Shown: positions 1 to 8,467, counted from the first letter of the stretch. The stretch: 64,000 nucleotides of DNA from Synechococcus sp. PCC 7336 (GCF_000332275.1 NZ_CM001776.1:2128789-2192788); one strand, 5' to 3'. Numbers and translations: made by a program. The notes: a model not told the origin generated them from the letters alone.

Positions 1-697
1 CAGCAATGTGATGTCTTGAAGAACACATGCTAGGGGTATATTTTTGACATGAGAAGCTTGGAAAAGTGATTTTTCTCTGACAAGGCTAGCGTTGGAACCT
101 CGATAACAACTTGAGGACGTGTAGCTTATTTATCAAAAGAGCGCGCGGATCGGAAGGCCCGTATTCCTCAAAATACTGGGGTGGTATCAGACAGTCTTTT
201 AATACTGCTCAGAACACTTTGCTTGGAGGGTTCTGGGGGTCCTACTTCAAGTGAGCGAAAGGGCAAAATTCTCAAATTAAATACTACCTCCTTGTGTAAT
301 TTTCAAGAGTATAATTATCGAGATAAGGTATCTCTCAATAGCATAACTATTGGAGACTCGACAATGACATTATCCTCGTCACTCGGCCTTTGCTGAGATA
401 CAATATTTCTTTCAATTTTGACTCGATTCTAATAGTGACTCGATCCGTTTATCCTCTCGCATTCCAACTGAGACTGTGAACATTATGGCGCCATTCTGAG
501 AAATCAGCATTCGCCAACACCAGCATCTCGTGACAGACTTGACTGCGGGCCCGTAGTGACTCCATTGACAAACTGAGGGCGAAGACCCTGCCTGCAGACG
601 CTCTGGCAGTACTCGTTGAGGTTTCGGGTGGAAGAATTATTCTTGGCGATCGCGTAATCGGATCGAGTAAAGGTAGCCAGCATATGCTCAGCTAGCA
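1..697. other. Non-coding or decayed sequence at window start
   Basis: No recognisable gene is present. The two short open frames here (181-396 on the plus strand, 504-698 on the minus strand) have no familiar motif, no convincing ribosome binding site and atypical composition. The stretch leads into transposase debris that starts at 698, so it may be flanking sequence of a decayed insertion element. Confidence 0.4.
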
Positions 698-1143
698 ATG
701 ATGCTAGGTCTGGGCATGGGAGCTCAACTCACGGTTACCACTGAACGTATTGATGATGTGGTGCTATTCCTGCATGTGATGATGCAGATGGGATTGCCAG
801 AGCTGCTCAACCGCCATCTACCCCGCCACTGGAAGCAAGAAGGTTTGGATTGGGGGTGGGTGATTGTCATCTGGCTAGCCTACATCCTCTCAGAAGGAGA
901 CCACCGCAAAGTGGTAGTGCGAGAGCGGGTCAAGCAGCGGCTCGAAGCGCTCGATAAGGAGATTGACCAACTGCGTCAAGAGTGCAAGCCTTCCAGGCAA
1001 GCTATGAGTTACTCATGAGTGTGCCTGGAGTGGGGCGGGTGGTGGCCACGGTGTCGGTCTCGACGCTGCCGGAATTAGGTCAACTGAGCAGCAAGAAGCC
1101 ATCCAGCTTGGTGGGTCTAGCTCCGTCATTCTGGGGGACTTGA
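698..1143 (+). mobile_element. Transposase remnants: IS1634/DUF4277-type N-terminus joined to IS110-type C-terminus
   Basis: Residues 15-70 of the open frame at 698-1018 (ERIDDVV..., MGLPELLNRHLP, WVIVIWLAYILSEGDHRK) match the N-terminal DUF4277 domain of IS1634-type transposases. The frame then runs into LEALDKEIDQLRQE. After a frame change near 980 it continues as YELLMSVPGVGRVVATVSVS and TLPELGQLSSKKPSSLVGLAP, the signature of the C-terminal IS116/IS110/IS902 domain, and stops at 1141-1143. Neither catalytic core is complete. This is a chimeric, frameshifted fossil of two unrelated insertion sequences and cannot make a working transposase. Confidence 0.75.
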
Positions 1144-1209
1144 GTGCAGTGCCAGTTGGCATTGAGAGACTGGGAAGGCGATCGACAGTTGCAGAACGAA
1201 GCCAACAAA

Positions 1210-1289
1210 CTTTCGGAAGTCCCCTACTGGTGGGGGATTGAGGGGGCCGAGTGCAATGTCTGAAAACTCCAGGTCTCAACATGGACGAG
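1210..1289 (-). repeat. Interspersed repeat R1, copy a (partial)
   Basis: Read on the minus strand this begins CATGTTGAGACCTGGAG and continues through GTTTTCAGACATTGCACTCG, followed by a CCCCCTCAATCCCCCAC...GTAGGGGACTT hairpin-like segment. The same sequence occurs at 20182-20280 and 22292-22455 on the plus strand. Here only the left part is kept; it breaks into the IS110-type debris. In the 22.3-kb copy the first part encodes the C-terminus of a PIN-domain toxin. Confidence 0.75.
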
Positions 1290-1317
1290 GTTTATTGCAA
1301 GCGTTTTATCCCTCCAA

Positions 1318-1440
1318 TATGCATGTAGTTTAAGAATTGGGACTGGGGTAAACGCGACCTTTCCAAGCCCCGCCTTTACCTTGCCAGTGCTGAATGGCAG
1401 AGTCGAGGGTCATGAGGGTGTAGAGAAAGGCGATCGCCGG
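1318..1440. repeat. 123-bp direct repeat, left copy (duplicated 3' end of hpnB)
   Basis: By eye this 123-bp block matches 2155-2277 without gaps and with about six mismatches. The right copy is the real 3' end of the glycosyltransferase gene; this one is an orphan tail. The two copies flank the HepT/MntA toxin-antitoxin pair in direct orientation, 837 bp apart. Confidence 0.9.
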
Positions 1441-1450
1441 TAACTAATTC

Positions 1451-1819
1451 TCATTGAAATTTCTCTAGCTCACTCAGCATGGCAGCAATAGCCTTCTCGA
1501 GATCGGGCAAACTCTCCCGTGCCGTATTCCAAATGAGCTTGAGTGAAACTTGTTCGTAATCGTGGCGTAGAATATTGCCGATTCCCGCAACCTGCTTCCA
1601 CGGAATTTCTGGATAATTCTGTTTCAGTTGCTCTGGAATACGTCGGCTAGCTTCAGAAATTCGCTCAATGCCTCGCTCGACAGCACTGTAGAGTGTCCAA
1701 TCCTCAGAAAATTCCTCGAAGTTGATATTGGTGAGGGCTTGTTCGATTCGATCGATATTCTCCTGAATAGTCTGCAAGTGGAGGTAGGCAGAACGACCTC
1801 GCTTGGACTCTCTCTCCAT
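1451..1819 (-). CDS. hepT: HepT-like ribonuclease toxin (DUF86, HEPN)
   Basis: A 122-residue all-helical protein of the HepT/DUF86 family, the HEPN-type toxin of HepT-MntA systems, which cleaves RNA until AMPylated by its partner. The family motif is normally R-x4-H-x-Y; here the segment reads GIGNILRHDYEQV, so H-D-Y is kept but the position five residues before the histidine is Gly. I recall the GIGNxLRHxY form in other DUF86 members, so it need not be dead. The start codon overlaps the mntA stop by one base (TGATG), indicating translational coupling, antitoxin first. The pair is flanked by the 123-bp direct repeat. Confidence 0.85.
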   Translation of the reverse strand: MERESKRGRSAYLHLQTIQENIDRIEQALTNINFEEFSEDWTLYSAVERGIERISEASRRIPEQLKQNYPEIPWKQVAGIGNILRHDYEQVSLKLIWNTARESLPDLEKAIAAMLSELEKFQ

Positions 1820-2115
1820 CAGAAGATACGCTCCGCCGAGTCAATCACTCGATCGCGAATGAGAGGGTGAATACTATCGCGAGTCATGATATCGACATGA
1901 CCTGCTAATAAACTAGTGAAAAATTCTTGAATATCGAACAGATCGAATAAAGTAAATGGCATGGCAGGATTGTAGTCGAAAAACAAATCTACATCGCTAT
2001 CCGAGCGCGCCTCTCCTCGCACAGTCGAGCCAAATAAGTAGAGCGAGGTGACTCCAAGCTTGCGAATGTTAGCTTCATTAGCTCGCAAAATATCGATCGC
2101 GCGATGTTTGTCCAT
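1819..2115 (-). CDS. mntA: MntA-like nucleotidyltransferase antitoxin
   Basis: A 98-residue minimal nucleotidyltransferase. It carries the diagnostic G-S-x10-D-x-D motif (GSTVRGEARSDSDVD, residues 29-43), which binds metal and nucleotide. In characterised HepT-MntA modules this enzyme transfers AMP onto a tyrosine near the HEPN active site and so neutralises the toxin. It is the first gene of the pair and overlaps hepT by one base. Length is normal for the family. Function is inferred from family and gene order. Confidence 0.88.
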   Translation of the reverse strand: MDKHRAIDILRANEANIRKLGVTSLYLFGSTVRGEARSDSDVDLFFDYNPAMPFTLFDLFDIQEFFTSLLAGHVDIMTRDSIHPLIRDRVIDSAERIF

Positions 2116-2154
2116 ATTCCGACTATAAACATTTCCTCAAGCGCATTCCACTTA

Positions 2155-2277
2155 TATGCATGTAGTTTAGGAATTGGGACTGGGGTAAACGCGCCCTTTC
2201 CAAGCCCCGCCTTTGCCCTGCCAGTGCTGAATGGCGGAATCGAGGGTCATGAGGGTGTAGAGAAAGGCGATCGCCGG
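2155..2277. repeat. 123-bp direct repeat, right copy (native hpnB 3' end)
   Basis: Covers the last codons of the glycosyltransferase gene (stop at 2167) plus 12 bases beyond. It matches the orphan block at 1318-1440. The arrangement repeat - hepT/mntA - repeat suggests the toxin-antitoxin cassette arrived together with a duplicate gene tail, or that a local duplication was split by the cassette. Confidence 0.9.
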
Positions 2278-3405
2278 AAGTGCAAAGGCCAACAGCGGCG
2301 ACTGTCGGTAGAACTTCAACGTGGGCCAATAGGATAGCGCCATGAGACACCAGGTAAAGGCGGCGGCGATCGCCCCAATCCAATGAGAAGTAGCCAAACT
2401 CCACACCAACCCCAGCGGCGCAACTAAATAAATCAGGGCCATGGCAAACAGCGTGCCGATCAGCAGGAGTGTGGAATAGTTCAGTTGCGTAAAGGCTGTG
2501 CGCGAGACCATCTTCCACACCGTATCGAGATCGGGATAGGGACGCAGGCTGATAATGTCGGACCCCAGTCCCAACCAAATACGACTCTTGCCGTCGGGGG
2601 CCTCGGGGGAAGGATTGGCTTTGACTTTGGCCGCCAAGGTGCAATCGTCAATCAACGCCTCCTTCAGACAGGCCATGCCGCCAATGCGCTGCAAAGCGTC
2701 ACTGCGAATTAAAATGCAGCCCCCTGCCGCCCCTGCTGTCGGATTATCTGGGTCGTTCACCCAGCGGAAGGGATAGAGCTTCATAAAAAAGAAGATAAAG
2801 GCTGGAATCAGAAACCGTTCCCAGGCTGTCTTGCAGCGCAGACGCACCATCACCGAGGCCATATCGAGGCGATCGCGCTCTGCCAGCGACGCGACTCTGC
2901 GCAAGTTCGAGCGATTGTGTTGAATATCGGCGTCCGTCAGCAAAATATAATCCGGCAGCGTCTTCAGAGCGTATTGAGTGCCCTGCTCCAGCGCCCACAA
3001 TTTGCCAGTCCACCCAGCGGGTAGCTCCTTGCCCGAGAGCACTTCCAGTTGGCGATCGCCCGACTCCTGCCGAAATTCCTCGGCGGCTTGACGAGCCACA
3101 TCCGCAGTGCCATCGGTACTTTGGTCGTCAACCAAGACAATTTTCAGTTCGCCCGCATATTCTTGGGCGAGCAAGGCACGCACGGTGGTGGCGATCGCCT
3201 CTGCCTCGTTGCGAGCGGGAATCACAGCACAGACGGAGGGCCAGCGCTCGGGAGCAGGCAGGTCGTCGTTCAAGATTTGGTCGGCGGTCCAAAAGCGGCC
3301 CCGCAGAGTTAAAAGCCCCAGCCAGATTGCCAAAGACAGGAAGATCGAACCCAATGCGATCGCACTCATACTGTCAAAATTCGGTATCGGTTCAGTCAGA
3401 ACCAT
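2167..3405 (-). CDS. hpnB: Hopene-associated glycosyltransferase HpnB (GT2)
   Basis: A 412-residue membrane glycosyltransferase of family 2. An N-terminal membrane segment (about residues 14-36) is followed by the GT-A domain with VCAVIPARNEAEAI (about 58-71), VDDQSTDGT and the metal-binding LLTDADIQH. Hydrophobic segments follow in the C-terminal half (FIFFFMKLYPF, LLLIGTLFAMALIYLVAP and two more). The sequence and the divergent position 73 bp from squalene-hopene cyclase fit HpnB, a hopanoid-cluster protein proposed to act in side-chain or saccharide formation; its exact substrate is not known from sequence. The ATG at 3403-3405 is used; MSAIA at residue 13 is an alternative. Confidence 0.85.
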   Translation of the reverse strand: MVLTEPIPNFDSMSAIALGSIFLSLAIWLGLLTLRGRFWTADQILNDDLPAPERWPSVCAVIPARNEAEAIATTVRALLAQEYAGELKIVLVDDQSTDGTADVARQAAEEFRQESGDRQLEVLSGKELPAGWTGKLWALEQGTQYALKTLPDYILLTDADIQHNRSNLRRVASLAERDRLDMASVMVRLRCKTAWERFLIPAFIFFFMKLYPFRWVNDPDNPTAGAAGGCILIRSDALQRIGGMACLKEALIDDCTLAAKVKANPSPEAPDGKSRIWLGLGSDIISLRPYPDLDTVWKMVSRTAFTQLNYSTLLLIGTLFAMALIYLVAPLGLVWSLATSHWIGAIAAAFTWCLMALSYWPTLKFYRQSPLLAFALPAIAFLYTLMTLDSAIQHWQGKGGAWKGRVYPSPNS

Positions 3406-3478
3406 ACAATGTCAACCCACTCGAGAAACTGTAAACTTTATCCCTAGCAACCCTTAAGGTGTCGAGGAACAATCCTTC

Positions 3479-5428
3479 ATGCAGACTCAGGACAGGCCAA
3501 TCGCAGCCAAAAGCCTAGCCGAAACAATTGCCGCCAGCCAAAATTACTTACTTTCCCAGCAGTACTCCGAAGGATATTGGTGGGCGGAGCTGCAGTCGAA
3601 TGTGACGATTACGGCGGAAGTGCTACTGTTGCATAAAATTTGGGGCACCGATGGCGATCGCCCCGTCGAGAAAATTGAGTCTTACCTGCGCCAGCAACAG
3701 CGAGGGCACGGCGGTTGGGAGCTGTATTGCGGCGATGGCGGCGAATTAAGTGTTTCCGTAGAAGGATATATGGCCCTGCGCTTGTGCGGCGTGCCTGCTG
3801 AAGACCCCGCCCTGTTGAAGGCCAAAGACTTTATCGTGGCTCGCGGCGGCATTAGCAAAACTCGCATTTTCACTAAATTCCACCTTGCCCTGATTGGCTG
3901 CTACGACTGGCGCGGTCTGCCCTCGATTCCGCCGTGGATTATGTTGTTGCCCAACTGGGGACCGTTCACCATTTACGACATGTCCAGTTGGGCGCGAGAA
4001 AGTACGGTGCCGCTGGCGATCGTGTTCGATCGAAAGCCCGTCTACACTGTGGAACCCAAGTTCCGCCTGGACGAATTGTATGCCGAGGGTATCGACAACG
4101 TTCGGTACGAGTTGCCCAAAAATAATGACTGGTCGGATGCGTTCGTTCACCTCGACACCGCTTTCAAATGGGGAGAAAACCTCGGGTTCGTGCCCTGTAG
4201 AGCAGAGGGCTTGCGGGCGGCGGAACAATGGGTGCTGGAGCGGATGGATGCGGCAGGGGATTGGGGGGATATTATCCCGGCGATGCTCAATTCCATGCTG
4301 GCGCTCAAAAGTCTCGATTACGGCATCTCCGATCCGATTGTGGAACGGGGGTTTAGAGGACTGGACAACTTTGCGATCGAGCACGAGAACGACTATCACA
4401 TTCAGCCCTGCATCTCGCCGATCTGGGATACGGCTTGGGTGGTGCGGGCGATGGCAGAGTCGGGCTGCGATCGCGATCGGCCCGAGTTAGTGCGGGCAAC
4501 TCAGTGGCTGATGGATAAGCAAATTTTGGGGTATGGCGACTGGAGGGTGAAAAATCCCAAGGCCATGCCGGGGGGCTGGGCGTTTGAGTTCGAAAACCGG
4601 TTCTATCCCGACTTAGATGATTCTGCTGTGGTGGTGATGGCCATCAATCAAATCCAGATGCCAAACGAGGCCCTGAAACGGGGCTGTATGGAGCGTGCAG
4701 TGGGTTGGATGCAAACCATGCAGTGCAAGCCTGGAGGCTGGGGGGCTTTCGATATCGACAACGATGCCGATTGGCTGAATAGCCTGCCTTATGGGGATCT
4801 CAAGGCCATGATCGATCCCAATACCGCTGATGTGACTGCTCGCGTACTGGAAATGCTGGGGGAATGTGGGCTGGAGATGGAGTCTGGCAGAGTGGAGCGG
4901 GCGATCGCCTATCTCAAACAGGAGCAGGAACCTGACGGCTGTTGGTTCGGTCGCTGGGGGGTGAACTATATCTACGGTACCAGCGGTGCGTTGTCAGCTT
5001 TGGCGCTGCTAAATCCCGAATCTCATCGCTCGGAGCTGCTGCGCGGGGCTGAATGGCTGGCGAGCTATCAGAATCAGGATGGTGGCTGGGGGGAGACTTG
5101 CGAGAGCTATCGCGATCCGTCTCAGCGCGGTCGAGGGGACAGTACGGCGTCTCAGACGGCTTGGTCGCTGATTGGATTAATCGCGGTGGGCAATGCGATC
5201 GGCCAGTGGTATCCCGAGGCGATGGGTCGCGGGGTTGATTACCTGATGGCCACTCAACGAGCAGACGGTACTTGGGATGAGGATGGGTTCACCGGTACGG
5301 GTTTCCCCAACCAGTTCTATTTGAAATACCACTACTACCAGCAATATTTTCCCCTGCTGGCTTTGGGTCGCTATCAAGCCGCTTGCGAGGGCAATCCCGA
5401 ATTAGTGGGGCGATCGGACGGCCATTGA
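3479..5428 (+). CDS. shc: Squalene-hopene cyclase
   Basis: A 649-residue class II triterpene cyclase that folds squalene into hopene and hopanol, the committed step of hopanoid synthesis, as a monotopic membrane enzyme. The catalytic acid motif D-x-D-D appears as DLDDSAVV at residues 378-381. Several QW repeats are visible (DGGWGETCESY, DGTWDEDGFTGTGFP, DGCWFGRWGVNYIYG). The length is typical. A GAGGA sequence lies about ten bases before the ATG. It is divergent from hpnB, so the 73-bp gap should hold promoters for both. Confidence 0.97.
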   Translation: MQTQDRPIAAKSLAETIAASQNYLLSQQYSEGYWWAELQSNVTITAEVLLLHKIWGTDGDRPVEKIESYLRQQQRGHGGWELYCGDGGELSVSVEGYMALRLCGVPAEDPALLKAKDFIVARGGISKTRIFTKFHLALIGCYDWRGLPSIPPWIMLLPNWGPFTIYDMSSWARESTVPLAIVFDRKPVYTVEPKFRLDELYAEGIDNVRYELPKNNDWSDAFVHLDTAFKWGENLGFVPCRAEGLRAAEQWVLERMDAAGDWGDIIPAMLNSMLALKSLDYGISDPIVERGFRGLDNFAIEHENDYHIQPCISPIWDTAWVVRAMAESGCDRDRPELVRATQWLMDKQILGYGDWRVKNPKAMPGGWAFEFENRFYPDLDDSAVVVMAINQIQMPNEALKRGCMERAVGWMQTMQCKPGGWGAFDIDNDADWLNSLPYGDLKAMIDPNTADVTARVLEMLGECGLEMESGRVERAIAYLKQEQEPDGCWFGRWGVNYIYGTSGALSALALLNPESHRSELLRGAEWLASYQNQDGGWGETCESYRDPSQRGRGDSTASQTAWSLIGLIAVGNAIGQWYPEAMGRGVDYLMATQRADGTWDEDGFTGTGFPNQFYLKYHYYQQYFPLLALGRYQAACEGNPELVGRSDGH

Positions 5429-5593
5429 GAGGCAATACTGCAGCCGAAGTCCCTGCCTCTCAAGTCGTTATGACAGTTGAGCGACTCGCGACTCAGTCAA
5501 GTATCCCTCGAAGCAAGGGTCGTATCGGCGACTATCTATTCAGTTGCCTTGTAAGCTCAACTGAAGAATTGCTAGAGTAGTAGACTAGAGGCA

Positions 5594-5696
5594 TAGAACA
5601 TTTTCTAGGTTAGTGATATACATTCTGCACCGCAGGAGCTTGGAAGCTCTGGGTTTGAAAATTAGGGCTTACACCACCCACCTGAAAATTGCTCTA
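5594..5696 (+). repeat. MITE-like element, copy 1
   Basis: A 103-bp block that recurs inverted at 43862-43964 (about 92% identical by eye, no gaps). The ends form an imperfect inverted repeat (TAGAACATTTTCTAGG against TAGAGCAATTTTCAGG), and both copies start and end with TA. This is consistent with a small non-autonomous element moved by an IS630/mariner-type transposase. It lies in the 320-bp gap between shc and the Panacea operon; nothing else is evident in that gap. Confidence 0.75.
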
Positions 5697-5750
5697 GCCT
5701 GACTGAATTCTGTGAATTTTGCCTGCTTTCACTTTTGAGCGATTAACTAT

Positions 5751-6491
5751 ATGGATATTAGTGCAAGTAAGTTTGCTCCCTACTTCATTCTCCGAGCTCA
5801 TGCAGATTCCCAGTTCGGAATCAGTCCTTTGAAGCTTCAAAAGCTCCTCTACTATGCACAGGCATGGAGTTTAGTCTTTAGAAATAACATCCTATTTCTG
5901 GATCGGATTGAAGCTTGGGTTCACGGTCCAGTTATACCAACTGTATACCACAAATGCAAGCCGTTTTACGACCAAGCTATTCCGATTGACTCATTCCCTA
6001 GCGAATCAACTTGGCTGTCAGATGAACTTGAGATTTTGGATGAAGTATGGAATACATACGGACATCAGAGTGGACAGTTTCTTGTGGAGTTAACTCACGC
6101 TGAATTTCCCTGGAGACACGCACGCCGTGGCCTCTATCCACATCAACCTTCGCATCGACCCATATTCCTTGAAGATATGAGACGGTATTACTCTCATTAC
6201 GCTCATGACAGCATTCCAAATAGGATTAACCCTGTTGTCTTGAAAAAAGATAAAGATATGAAAAAGACAACAAAAGGAGACTTTTTTAAAGCTGAGCACA
6301 TGCGTAACTTCTTCTATGGCATGGGATCCGTCTTAGATATACTGCCTGTGGAAGAAGAAAATCGTTTAAATTCTTTGCGAGCTGTTTTTAGAGATCCAAT
6401 GGCAGATTCCATTGCGATAAGCTCCGATTGGGATCGCATTGGCCTTTATCTCAGTAACGCGCTCGAATCAGATTGTCGGGAGGATTTGTAG
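5751..6491 (+). CDS. Panacea-domain (SocA/DUF4065-like) protein, putative antitoxin
   Basis: A 246-residue protein. Its N-terminal half (MDISASKFAPYFILRAH..., ISPLKLQKLLYYAQAW, EAWVHGPVIPTVYHKCKPF) is the Panacea domain, formerly DUF4065 and shared with the SocA antitoxin, which is known to neutralise many unrelated toxins. The C-terminal 100 residues (KDKDMKKTTKGDFFKAEHMRN onward) are not recognised. It is the first gene of a three-gene operon: the DUF2335 membrane protein follows after 4 bases and the Uma2 protein 3 bases later. The region is clearly richer in A+T than the flanks, suggesting acquisition. Confidence 0.8.
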   Translation: MDISASKFAPYFILRAHADSQFGISPLKLQKLLYYAQAWSLVFRNNILFLDRIEAWVHGPVIPTVYHKCKPFYDQAIPIDSFPSESTWLSDELEILDEVWNTYGHQSGQFLVELTHAEFPWRHARRGLYPHQPSHRPIFLEDMRRYYSHYAHDSIPNRINPVVLKKDKDMKKTTKGDFFKAEHMRNFFYGMGSVLDILPVEEENRLNSLRAVFRDPMADSIAISSDWDRIGLYLSNALESDCREDL

Positions 6492-6495
6492 GAAG

Positions 6496-7002
6496 ATGCC
6501 TGGCCAGATATCTGATTCTTCCCCTGAAGATCCTAAAACCGATGTAGCTGATGAGTTAATGGATGAAAAGCCCATTAACATTCAAGTTAACACCAGCGCC
6601 AATCCGCCCCAGCGATCGTTAGTAGGATATGCCTCTATGTACGGCGGTCCGCTTCCACCAGCAGAAGAAATCGCGAGATACGAGAAAGTGTTGCCCGATG
6701 CTGCCAATAGATTGTTTGCGATGGTAGAACGGGAACAATCGCATCGCCATAAGATGGATGAAAAATTGGCTGAGGCTCAAATCGAGGATATGAAGAAAAT
6801 GCGCTTGGAGCGCGCGCGGGGGCAGAGATATGGTTTAGGAATTGGTGTAGTAGCTATTATTTCTGGCTCGCTCATCGCTTCATTCGGCGCAGAATGGCCG
6901 GGAGGAGTTATTGGGTTTGGCGGTGTTGCTACACTTGCCTCTGTGTTTGTTTCGGGGCGTCGTCGATTGGACGGTCCAGATTATCCAGAGATTGAAGAAT
7001 AA
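6496..7002 (+). CDS. DUF2335 membrane protein, putative toxin partner
   Basis: A 168-residue protein. The stretch GGPLPPAEEIARYEKVLPDA, then RLFAMVEREQSHRH, a short coiled segment, and two hydrophobic helices (GLGIGVVAIISGSLIASFGA and VIGFGGVATLASVFVSG) followed by RRR match the DUF2335 family of predicted membrane proteins. An upstream in-frame ATG at 6439 would overlap the Panacea gene by 53 bases; the ATG at 6496 is preferred because a GGAGG lies just upstream and it follows the previous stop by 4 bases. Tight coupling to a Panacea protein suggests a membrane-active toxin, but that is inference. Confidence 0.78.
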   Translation: MPGQISDSSPEDPKTDVADELMDEKPINIQVNTSANPPQRSLVGYASMYGGPLPPAEEIARYEKVLPDAANRLFAMVEREQSHRHKMDEKLAEAQIEDMKKMRLERARGQRYGLGIGVVAIISGSLIASFGAEWPGGVIGFGGVATLASVFVSGRRRLDGPDYPEIEE

Positions 7003-7005
7003 GTT

Positions 7006-7653
7006 ATGGCTTTACAAACTCCGCTACTGACAGATACTTGGGTGACGGCGACCTGGGAGGAGTATCTGCAGGCGATTGGCGCACCCGAGAGTGACAAAGG
7101 CAAAAGTTATTACGATGACGGCAGAATGAGACTGGAAATGGCACCTGTTGGCAGCGACCATTCCTGCGACCATACGATTGTTAGCTACGCTGTCACACTG
7201 TATGCCGGTCTTCGAAGCCTCGATCTGCAGGGGCGCGATAATTGCACTTTTCGGAAACCGGGTTTGAGGGAATGCCAACCGGATATTGCCTTTCATGTCG
7301 GCAAGAATGCGGCAGCAATTCCCTACGGCACAGGCATTGTCGATCTCAATATTTACCCTCCGCCCGATCTAGTCATTGAAGTTGCTAAGTCCTCGCTAGC
7401 CGATGACCAGGGAGCAAAACGCCTGCTCTACGAAGACATGGGAGTTCCTGAGTATTGGATTGTCGATGTCAATACGGTGCGAATTCTAGCCTTCGCAATT
7501 GAGGATGGGGGCAGCCGCAGGATTGCTGAGTCTGGCGTTTTACCTGGTTTGCAACTCGCAGTATTAGTGGAAGCCCTGCAGCTCGCTCGCAAGATGAGTC
7601 ATGGCAAAGTGAGCGCTTGGCTATTATCGAAGTTTCAAGCAACTGAGGGTTGA
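7006..7653 (+). CDS. Uma2 family protein (DUF820, PD-(D/E)XK nuclease fold)
   Basis: A 215-residue member of the Uma2/DUF820 family, greatly expanded in cyanobacteria, with a restriction-endonuclease-like fold and no established role. Core motifs seen: CQPDIAFHVG (acidic residue), PPPDLVIEVAKSS (acid strand, where the family usually has E-V-x-S-P-S) and VPEYWIVDV. It starts 3 bases after the DUF2335 stop, so it is probably the third gene of that operon. It is only distantly similar to the three Uma2 copies at 46-48.8 kb. Confidence 0.85.
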   Translation: MALQTPLLTDTWVTATWEEYLQAIGAPESDKGKSYYDDGRMRLEMAPVGSDHSCDHTIVSYAVTLYAGLRSLDLQGRDNCTFRKPGLRECQPDIAFHVGKNAAAIPYGTGIVDLNIYPPPDLVIEVAKSSLADDQGAKRLLYEDMGVPEYWIVDVNTVRILAFAIEDGGSRRIAESGVLPGLQLAVLVEALQLARKMSHGKVSAWLLSKFQATEG

Positions 7654-7723
7654 ATGTATCCGAGCGATCGCCGATATCCAGCTAAGTTCTAGCTGTTCTC
7701 AAACCGCTAAGCGATGGTTCGCG

Positions 7724-8467
7724 CTATTGCGGCAGCGGCACATTCGATACGCGCAATCGCATGGCTTGACTGGGATAGTCTGGCAGGCTCAACGACACCG
7801 TACGAGAGCCGTTCAAAAAGATAGCGGGAATGCGCACCGTACCGCTATAAGACTGGCCGTTGGGGGGCACTTCCCCCGGCAAGCCCTGGGTACTGGCACT
7901 GATGGGGCGACCGCGATCGTCCGTCACATCCATAAAGCTGTAGAGAAAGCGCACGATACGACCGCTGTTGTTCTGCAGGGTTACATTCAAGACCACTGAG
8001 CCCCCTTGCTTCTGGGCTGAAAGCACCCGCATCACGACGCCTCCAGTCGGGACTGGCGTTGCGACTGGTGCAAGCGTGGGCGCAGGAACCAGAGTAGCTC
8101 TGGGGGTGGGGGTGGAGGTCGGCGTCGCACCTGCTTGAGGGGGAGGAGTGGGTCGGGGGGTGACGGTCGGTTCGGGGGTGGGGATTGGAGCACCTTCGGC
8201 TAATAGGCGATTGGCTGGCGGTTTGAGAATGTCTGCATTGGCTGCAATCAGTTGACTTTCATCCGCCAGGGGAACCGTACGGCGAATGCCAATGCGGCGA
8301 GTGGCGGTCTCGGGGTTGCCAGTATCTTGCAGTGGCGTTACCCCCTGCAAAGCAGTCTCTCCAAATCCCAACCCGAGAAAATAACTGACCCCCCCAACGA
8401 TCGCGATTGCCACCAGCGAGCCCGCGCCCGTTACAGCCAACAATATGGTTTTCCGGCGGTTGGGCAC
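7724..8467 (-). CDS. Membrane-anchored protein with Pro/Thr-rich stalk and Ig-like C-terminal domain
   Basis: A 247-residue unrecognised envelope protein. A single N-terminal membrane segment (ILLAVTGAGSLVAIAIVGGV) is followed by a linker dense in Pro and Thr (about residues 90-140, PTPEPTVTPRPTPPP). A C-terminal beta-rich domain (VVMRVLSAQKQGGSVVLNVT to the end) resembles DUF4352-type domains. A longer ATG frame exists, but GTG at 8465-8467 is preferred because an AGGAGAG ribosome binding site lies just upstream. It probably acts in the periplasm as an anchored binding or scaffold protein; the function is unknown. Confidence 0.65.
   Translation of the reverse strand: MPNRRKTILLAVTGAGSLVAIAIVGGVSYFLGLGFGETALQGVTPLQDTGNPETATRRIGIRRTVPLADESQLIAANADILKPPANRLLAEGAPIPTPEPTVTPRPTPPPQAGATPTSTPTPRATLVPAPTLAPVATPVPTGGVVMRVLSAQKQGGSVVLNVTLQNNSGRIVRFLYSFMDVTDDRGRPISASTQGLPGEVPPNGQSYSGTVRIPAIFLNGSRTVSLSLPDYPSQAMRLRVSNVPLPQ

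Noticed and set aside
5383-5580. 65-residue frame overlapping the end of shc
   Set aside because: Starts inside shc in another frame, has no ribosome binding site and no recognisable domain.
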